A stretch of 64,000 nucleotides of DNA from Luteolibacter arcticus (lineage in GTDB: Bacteria; Verrucomicrobiota; Verrucomicrobiia; Verrucomicrobiales; Akkermansiaceae), in NCBI RefSeq assembly GCF_025950235.1, contig NZ_JAPDDT010000003.1, positions 186,001 to 250,000 on the forward strand, read 5' to 3'. Below are positions 56,663 to 64,000 of the stretch, in pieces. The first letter of the stretch is position 1; every line of letters starts with the position of its first letter. The position numbers and the translations under genes were made by a program. A model generated the notes under the pieces. The model did not search any database. It was not told the origin of the DNA and worked only from the letters and a program-made list of their open reading frames with translations.

Positions 56663-56791
56663 GATCTTTTGATTTCGATCCACGGATGGATTCCATCGAT
56701 CAAGCGAAGCTGCACCGGGGTTTCGTGTCCGCATCCGAAAAGTTAGGCATGCACGCTTTTGATTTTCCGCGGAGGGCGCTTTACTCCGGGC

Positions 56792-58666
56792 GTGTCGCAG
56801 ATTTCGCCGGAAACCAAGGAGCAGATCCTCGCCGCCACGGACATCGTGGCCTTGATCGAATCCTACATTCCGGTGAAGCGCGCAGGGGCTGGCTTCCAGG
56901 CCCTCTGCCCCTTCCACAACGAGAAGTCGCCGTCCTTCAACATCAACCCGGTCCGCCAGTTCTTCCACTGCTTCGGCTGCAAAAAGAGCGGTGACGCGAT
57001 CACCTTCGTCCGCGAATACGAAAACCTCACCTACTCCGACGCCGTCAAGAAGCTCGCCGCGCGCGCCGGGATCACGGTGAAGGAGGAAGCCGTCGATCCG
57101 AAGGAGGACCGCGCACGGCGGCATCGCGGGCGCTTGCTCGACTTACATCGCGAGACCTCGGAATTCCTTCACAAGATGCTCCTGACCCGCCCCGGCGAGC
57201 ATGCGCGGGATTACCTGAAGTCACGCGGTTTCGGGAAGGAGATGGCGGTCCGCTGGCAGCTCGGCTGGATGCCGGAAAACCAGGAGGTGTTCATGAACTG
57301 GGCACGCACGACGAGCTTCAAGCGCGGCGAGTGGATCGACGCCGGCATCTTCGTGGAAAAGGACCGTGGAGGCATCTACGTGCGCTTCCGCGACCGGCTG
57401 ATGTTCCCCATCCGCAACGAGCACGGCGACGTGATCGCCTTTTCCGGCCGCCAGCTCCAGCATGACCCGAACAGCGGAAAATACATCAACTCTCCGGAGA
57501 CACCGGTCTTCAAGAAATCGAACGTGCTGTTCGCCCTCGAACGCGCCCGCAAGGCGATCCTGAAGGAGGGCGCCGTCTTGCTCTGCGAAGGCCAGATCGA
57601 CGCGATCTCCTGCCACGAGCAAGGGATCGAGCACGCCATCGCGCCGCTCGGCACCGCCTTCACGCCGAACCACGCCAAGCTGCTGCGCCGCTACGCGAAG
57701 ACCGCGCTGCTCTGCTTCGATGCTGACAAGGCAGGCTTCACCGCCGCGGAGCGGGCCTACCGCGAGCTCGCCCTCGAGAACATCGCCGTTCGCGTCGTCC
57801 GCATGCCCGCCGGTGAGGACCCGGATTCCTTCATGCAGAAGCACGGCGCGGACGCATTCCGCGAGCAACTCGCCGGGGCGGTGGACTTCTTCGATTTCAA
57901 GATCGACCAAGCCGCCGCCGCCGGTCTGCTCACCGATCCGCAGCAGCGTCTGGCATTCGCCAGGGAATGCACATCCTTGCTCTCTCTGATCCCCGATGCC
58001 GTGACTCGCGAGGGGATGATCCAGCACGTCGGCACCCGACTGAATGCCGGCACCATCGAGCTCCGCGACGCCGTCTTCCGCACCGCGCGGGCGGCGAAGA
58101 ACAAGCCCCAGCCGATCGACCGCAACGCGCCTCCCGAGCCGGAGAAAATCGAAGGCATGGCGATCGATCCGACCGTGTCCTACCTCTGCAGCCTGGCGCT
58201 GCACTCGGGCGTGGCGCAGGAGTGGCTGGCCGAGCAATTCGAGACCCTGCACGAGGCCGCCGAATACCTTGAGGGCGTGTCGTTGCTGGAGGAGATCCTC
58301 TCAGCACGCCCCGATCCCGCCTCGCACGTCTCGGTGAATGCCTTCCTGGGCGACCTCACCGAGCCTCAGCGGCTCGCCTTGACCGCGGATCCGACCTTCC
58401 ACGACGACCCGCCGGAAGACCCGGTGAGCGCCGCGGAGTCCGCCTTGGGGGAAATCTGCGCGAAGGCGCTGCACCGGCGCGACGCGGCGATCAAGGCACG
58501 CCTGAGCCAGCAGGGCCTTGAGTTCGGCGAAATGAACCGCTTGCTCAACGAGTCGAAGTTGGTCGCCGAACTGCTCAAAGGTGTCGGACAGAGGTTCGTT
58601 TTCAGTGACCGTTTCGCCCCGAATCGCAAGCCTCCTCCCAAGCAATTTCCTCGTAAAACTCCTTAA
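56792..58666 (+). CDS. dnaG: DNA primase
   Basis: 624 residues from the GTG at 56792 (M-S-Q-I-S-P-E-T-K), the usual DnaG start; an upstream TTG at 56759 would add 11 residues. Zinc-binding domain at about 30-60: CPFHNEK then HCFGCKKSG (C-x2-H...C-x2-C). The TOPRIM catalytic domain near 255-340 has GAVLLCEGQIDAISCHEQG and TALLCFDADKAGFTAAERAY. The C-terminal helicase-binding region is variable. It lies 131 bp upstream of rpoD, the classical macromolecular-synthesis gene order. Confidence 0.95.
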   Translation: MSQISPETKEQILAATDIVALIESYIPVKRAGAGFQALCPFHNEKSPSFNINPVRQFFHCFGCKKSGDAITFVREYENLTYSDAVKKLAARAGITVKEEAVDPKEDRARRHRGRLLDLHRETSEFLHKMLLTRPGEHARDYLKSRGFGKEMAVRWQLGWMPENQEVFMNWARTTSFKRGEWIDAGIFVEKDRGGIYVRFRDRLMFPIRNEHGDVIAFSGRQLQHDPNSGKYINSPETPVFKKSNVLFALERARKAILKEGAVLLCEGQIDAISCHEQGIEHAIAPLGTAFTPNHAKLLRRYAKTALLCFDADKAGFTAAERAYRELALENIAVRVVRMPAGEDPDSFMQKHGADAFREQLAGAVDFFDFKIDQAAAAGLLTDPQQRLAFARECTSLLSLIPDAVTREGMIQHVGTRLNAGTIELRDAVFRTARAAKNKPQPIDRNAPPEPEKIEGMAIDPTVSYLCSLALHSGVAQEWLAEQFETLHEAAEYLEGVSLLEEILSARPDPASHVSVNAFLGDLTEPQRLALTADPTFHDDPPEDPVSAAESALGEICAKALHRRDAAIKARLSQQGLEFGEMNRLLNESKLVAELLKGVGQRFVFSDRFAPNRKPPPKQFPRKTP

Positions 58667-58750
58667 CTCTCAAGGCCCGAAATCAATCCTTGACGGGCTA
58701 CTAGACGCTCCGAATATTCCCGCCCGCTTCGGACCCCGGTCCGCTTGCGC

Positions 58751-58756
58751 TATAAT
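58751..58756 (+). promoter_or_regulatory. Consensus -10 (TATAAT) of an rpoD promoter
   Basis: A perfect TATAAT lies 42 bp upstream of the rpoD ATG, with the weak TTCGGA at 58728-58733 (17-bp spacing) as the -35. It implies that rpoD has its own promoter in addition to read-through from dnaG. Confidence 0.6.
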
Positions 58757-58797
58757 GGGAGAATTTTGTCCTGAAACTCCCTCCATTCATTCTGTCC

Positions 58798-60795
<1,998 letters not shown>

Positions 60796-60815
60796 GCCAC
60801 GCAACGCTTTCCAAG

Positions 60816-60853
60816 AAAAGGCCGGCCTCTCTCACGAGGCCGACCTTTTTCTT
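60816..60853 (+). terminator. Rho-independent terminator after rpoD
   Basis: AGGCCGGCCTC (60819-60829) and GAGGCCGACCT (60836-60846) form an imperfect stem with a 6-nt loop, followed by TTTTCTTT. Confidence 0.88.
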
Positions 60854-60909
60854 TGGCACATCTAGAGCGACGCGTCCCGCCTGCAGCTGCGCACCTCGCA
60901 TGTAGCGGC

Positions 60910-60955
60910 GCGTCTACCTGTCCTCCGTAGCCTTGGCGAAGGAGGATGAGTCGCA
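60910..60955. repeat. CCTCCG hairpin repeat
   Basis: CCTCCGTAGCC-TTGGCGAAGGAGG (about 60920-60945) is a hairpin of a type I recall seeing dispersed in many bacterial chromosomes. It lies between the rpoD terminator and a half triple-hairpin element; nothing else is seen in 60,854-61,067. Confidence 0.4.
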
Positions 60956-61067
60956 CTTCAGCGGCATCAGCCGCATCCTTGTGCTGGCGAATACAAGCCT
61001 CTCGATGCAGCTTCCCGCCGCCGCCGGTCCGTCCTCGCGCCGCACCCCAACATCACGGCCCCCTCTT

Positions 61068-61200
61068 CGTCCCAACGGGACGACTCATAAAAGCCCGGCA
61101 CGCAGTGCCGGGTAAATGCACCTCGAGCACCGCGTCACAACGTGACGCCTCATGCGTCTAGTCTAACAGTCTCAATCCGCGCACGGCTCCGAGACCTTCA
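61068..61200. mobile_element. Half copy of the triple-hairpin element
   Basis: A 61068-61082, B 61094-61112, C 61132-61148, followed by a short stretch beginning CATGCGTCTA that contains CTAACAG (as in the core at 22.0 kb) and ending near CGCATAAG, a sequence normally found just before C'. The mirror half is missing. It lies in the 431-bp gap downstream of rpoD. Confidence 0.75.
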
Positions 61201-61226
61201 CGCATAAGCCCGTGACCCGTAACCAT

Positions 61227-61676
61227 TCAATCTTCAGGGGCCTTCGATTCCGATTCCGACTCACCCGACTTCGGCGGCTCCCATACATGATAAGTCAGCT
61301 GATACACTCCATCGATGGGCGCGACATAGAATTCACAACCCTCGGAAGAACTACAATTGGGAAGATAATCGACCGTCCAGTATTCTCCCTTCTGCTTCAG
61401 TGCTGATCCAACACGGAACTCACGACAATCGAATCGAGCCTGACAAAAATCCCTGAACGACATCTCAAAGTATCGTTCGATGTTCGCCACGGAGCCGGTG
61501 CTCCAGCACCCGCGGGCTTTGTCAAAATCCCCAGCTTGAACCGAGGTCACAAAGTTCCTCACAACATCTCGAGGGGTCTCTCGGTTGCCATCCCATTTGG
61601 GAAAACGGGTCGAGAATGCCAGCGCCAACAATAGCCCGAAGATCAGAATGACTGTTCTTGGTCTCCTCATATTCAC
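61227..61676 (-). CDS. Small exported protein, unrecognised
   Basis: 149 residues from a GTG that overlaps the previous stop (GTGA), or 147 from the ATG at 61670. An N-terminal hydrophobic segment (TVILIFGLLLALAFSTRF) is followed by a domain with four cysteines (GCWSTG, FCQARFDCREF, NCSSSEGCEFY) and an acidic C-terminus. The overall shape resembles an NTF2-like fold (DVVRNFVTSVQAGDFDKARG) but this is tentative. Third gene of a three-gene operon. Confidence 0.65.
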   Translation of the reverse strand: MNMRRPRTVILIFGLLLALAFSTRFPKWDGNRETPRDVVRNFVTSVQAGDFDKARGCWSTGSVANIERYFEMSFRDFCQARFDCREFRVGSALKQKGEYWTVDYLPNCSSSEGCEFYVAPIDGVYQLTYHVWEPPKSGESESESKAPED

Positions 61677-63010
61677 TCCAACTCTCGCTCGGTGAAATCA
61701 CTCTTGGGCGCGGGCTTGTCAGAGGGCGAGACCCTCTTGACCTCCGCCTCCTTCAACCTCTCCCGCTCCTCCTCCGGCAATCCCCTCTCCCACTCCGCCG
61801 CAGCAGCCGCATCCTTCTTCTCCCACGACTCCTTCAAGCGACGCAGCATCGCAGCACGGAGCGTCGTATCACTGAGGCGCGCGATCATGCCATCGGCTGA
61901 CTCATGAATGCCAAGTCCTCGCTCGATGAGCACCCCCGCGAAGACATCAAAGCGAGGACCTGCCGGCTGTTCAGCGACCCAAGCTTGAGCATCATCCGAA
62001 TAAAATTCGCTCCAATCATCAAATGACTCGAGCATTCCCTCGGGAACCTGATCGCCTGGATTCCGCTCCACCCACGCCTGCATGACCTCACCGCCGTCCC
62101 TTTGTCCTGTGGTAATCAGAAGCCAGGATACGAGTGCCTGATCCAGCGCGGCGCGGTCGTCCGGGGAAACCTTCAGCTCTGACAATGTTGAATAAGCGCG
62201 CATCGGATCGTCATCACCCTCTCGCCTGAGCAACCCCTTCCACAGGGCCATCGCCTCTCCATGAGGTGAATCCGCCGCCCGGGCGAGCAGGTCAGCGCGA
62301 CCCTCCGGAACGCCTTCACGTCGGGCGTAGCTTTCTAACACATTTTCCCGAATCTCGGCATCCACCTTGGCGAGACGCCGTTCGAATTCGGCGGGATCGC
62401 TCTCCGCAAGCGCTACCAGTGCTTTCTCCCGGTAGGAGTCGAGGTATTCCGCGATCACTTCCGGAACTTCGCCATCCAACCAATCCAACGCTGCGACGGG
62501 ATCATGTTCCAACCAATGATCCATGGCGTCGTCCACGTCACCCTCGCCTTCTTCCGTCGGATTTCCGACCAATGAACGAATCAAAGAACTCCCGCTGCGC
62601 CGGGCTAGTATCTTCAGCACCATCTGGCGCAACAGCAGCGGCACATCCCTGTCGTAGTCTGTCTGATCGAGCGACTTCAGCTCCCTCAGCCACGCCTCGA
62701 GATCCGCAACCGGAGCTTTCTCCAGCAACCTCAGGGTGTCGTCGCGCAGCTCATAGTCCACCCTCGGTGCCGGAGATGCCTCCCAGCGCTCCCTCACTTT
62801 CTCTTTCGCTTCCTGCCACGAGCGGGCACCCGCGACATCCCGCGTCAGGCTACCTCTGAAGCCCGCCTCAAATCCTGCTGTGGGGTGACTCGGCGAACCG
62901 CCGTCGCGATCCCGCGCGCCGGCGGACCTTCTCGCCACTTTGTGACCCGCAGCGAACGCCACCGCGATCCCGGCAACCATCAGCCCTTGCAACATGGCCC
63001 TGCGCTTCAT
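61673..63010 (-). CDS. Signal-anchored helical-repeat protein (verrucomicrobial family)
   Basis: 445 residues from the ATG at 63010: an N-terminal anchor (MLQGLMVAGIAVAFAAGHKV) and then repeated helical pairs of the type DHWLEHDPVAALDWL, ALAESDPAEFERRLAKVDAE, QAWVERNPGDQVPEGMLESF. Tryptophan and Asp-Pro recur at about 35-60-residue spacing, which suggests an alpha-solenoid. No function is known to me. It overlaps the upstream gene by 4 bp (ATGA) and the downstream one by 4 bp, so all three are one operon. Confidence 0.75.
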   Translation of the reverse strand: MKRRAMLQGLMVAGIAVAFAAGHKVARRSAGARDRDGGSPSHPTAGFEAGFRGSLTRDVAGARSWQEAKEKVRERWEASPAPRVDYELRDDTLRLLEKAPVADLEAWLRELKSLDQTDYDRDVPLLLRQMVLKILARRSGSSLIRSLVGNPTEEGEGDVDDAMDHWLEHDPVAALDWLDGEVPEVIAEYLDSYREKALVALAESDPAEFERRLAKVDAEIRENVLESYARREGVPEGRADLLARAADSPHGEAMALWKGLLRREGDDDPMRAYSTLSELKVSPDDRAALDQALVSWLLITTGQRDGGEVMQAWVERNPGDQVPEGMLESFDDWSEFYSDDAQAWVAEQPAGPRFDVFAGVLIERGLGIHESADGMIARLSDTTLRAAMLRRLKESWEKKDAAAAAEWERGLPEEERERLKEAEVKRVSPSDKPAPKSDFTERELE

Positions 63011-63918
63011 CGTTCGTCCCCGGTAGCCTCCTCCGCCTCCTCCCGCGCATCCTCTTCCTCTTGCGCCGCTTTCCCCTCCTTCTCCCAGATCAAGGAAGCC
63101 GCCTCGGCCGCTTCGGCATCCACTTTCGCCCACTCCTCAGCCAGCGTATTGCGGGCGCAATAGTATCTCACGTAGGCCCGGGGATGGAGATCCGCGGCAG
63201 CTAGAAACGCGGCCCGCGACTCAGGTGAACCGGCGGCCTTGCCCGCACGGGCTCTGCACAGCAGCTCCGCCACCTCGCAGTTCTCATCATCCAGCCGCAG
63301 CACCTCCTTGAAGGCAGTCTTGTCGTCCCGATCCGAAAGACTGGCGACCAGCATCTCAGCAACTTCTCCCTGCACGGTCTGGGTGCAGTTCCAGATTCCC
63401 CCGTCCCTGCTCACCGCCTTCCAAGCCGCCACTCCGCCACCCTGCTTGATCCACGCCGCGATAACCGCCTGCCGTCGCCACGAAAACCCCTTCGGATCCC
63501 TCGCCTTCGCCGCCGCATTCGCCGCCACCGGATCAAGCTCCCCCCAGCGATAGAAAAGCATCTCCGCCAAATCCCCCGACTGCATGTTCGGTCGCGGCCG
63601 CGCCTCCAGATCCCCGACCGCGGCCTTCACCTCTTCCTCGGTGAACGACCGAATATGCCGCCAATGCTCCCGTACATCGAGCGATCCATCGATGACCGAC
63701 TGAACGAACCCGCGCGCTGTAGCCGACCCCGCCGCCCTCGCCTCCGGTGGCCTCTCCCTGACCTTCGTTGCAGTGCTAACACCCCGTTCCGCATCCGCCA
63801 CCGCCGCGTCATCCCTCACCGAGCCCCACCAATACCCCGCACCCGCACCAGCAGCCAAAACCATGGCCGCCACGAACCAAGCGTGGCTAACAGCATCTGG
63901 CTTTCGAGGGGAGTACAT
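63007..63918 (-). CDS. Membrane-anchored helical-repeat protein, paralogue of the next gene
   Basis: 303 residues from the ATG at 63918: one membrane helix at about 12-30 (AWFVAAMVLAAGAGAGYWWG), then helical repeats including MLFYRWGELDPVAANAAAKA and the motif AAWIKQGGGVAAWKAV, similar in style to the 445-residue neighbour. It ends in a Glu/Arg-rich coiled tail (EKEGKAAQEEEDAREEAEEA). No clear Shine-Dalgarno is seen; a GTG at 63978 would add 20 residues. Function unknown. Confidence 0.7.
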   Translation of the reverse strand: MYSPRKPDAVSHAWFVAAMVLAAGAGAGYWWGSVRDDAAVADAERGVSTATKVRERPPEARAAGSATARGFVQSVIDGSLDVREHWRHIRSFTEEEVKAAVGDLEARPRPNMQSGDLAEMLFYRWGELDPVAANAAAKARDPKGFSWRRQAVIAAWIKQGGGVAAWKAVSRDGGIWNCTQTVQGEVAEMLVASLSDRDDKTAFKEVLRLDDENCEVAELLCRARAGKAAGSPESRAAFLAAADLHPRAYVRYYCARNTLAEEWAKVDAEAAEAASLIWEKEGKAAQEEEDAREEAEEATGDER

Positions 63919-64000
63919 AGGAGAGCGAACCAGCCGGTCCAAAAGATGTCGGAACCTTAAAGACTCCGAATCCCACAAGAATATTCACCCGAACCGCTTT

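Overview
The window reads as chromosomal DNA of a high-GC member of the Verrucomicrobiota, most likely a Luteolibacter-like member of the Verrucomicrobiaceae. The taxon is inferred from gene content: a murC-murB fusion inside a reduced division and cell-wall cluster, a DUF4091 sugar hydrolase, a FG-GAP repeat exoprotein, serial helical-repeat (solenoid-like) proteins of unknown function, and many palindromic intergenic repeats. No rRNA, tRNA, CRISPR array or prophage was seen.

Layout. 1-6.4 kb: MidA-like methyltransferase, WYL regulator, an orphan low-GC gene, a cupin and a GH63-type glucosidase. 6.5-7.2 kb: an IS200-like (RAYT-type) transposase bracketed by mirror-image triple hairpins. 7.2-16.7 kb: a secreted propeller-like protein, an ECF sigma factor with a VWA membrane protein, a Wza-type exporter, an FKBP isomerase and a GH25-like lipoprotein. 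16.7-21.8 kb: purK-purE, thrB, a ParE/Phd toxin-antitoxin pair and thrC. 22.2-30.7 kb: a minus-strand block murG, murC-murB, ddl, ftsQ, ftsA, ftsZ, which makes peptidoglycan precursors and then builds the division ring. 30.7-31.8 kb: a gene-free stretch with an AT-rich core, a perfect palindrome and a row of hairpins whose loops all carry TTCCCCC. 31.8-46.4 kb: a PHP phosphatase, pta, an EEP hydrolase, DoxX, pgsA, der, a DUF4091 hydrolase, an OppD-type ATPase, an HDAC-like deacetylase, the DUF485/ActP acetate uptake pair, a zinc-ribbon membrane protein, a GH95 N-domain-only protein and a tandem ACT protein. 46.4-64 kb: an ankyrin lipoprotein, trmO, truA, the FG-GAP protein, sucC-VOC-VOC-sucD, a TPR protein, dnaG-rpoD and three co-transcribed proteins of unknown function.

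The strongest candidates for something undescribed are both non-coding. One is a family of elements built from three short hairpins (A-B-C) followed by the same three inverted (C'-B'-A'). One copy holds the transposase gene, three are solo copies and two are half copies. The other is the tandem hairpin locus at about 31.07-31.40 kb, which resembles a regulatory RNA. Coordinates and motifs were read by eye; folding, homology searches and statistics were not run.
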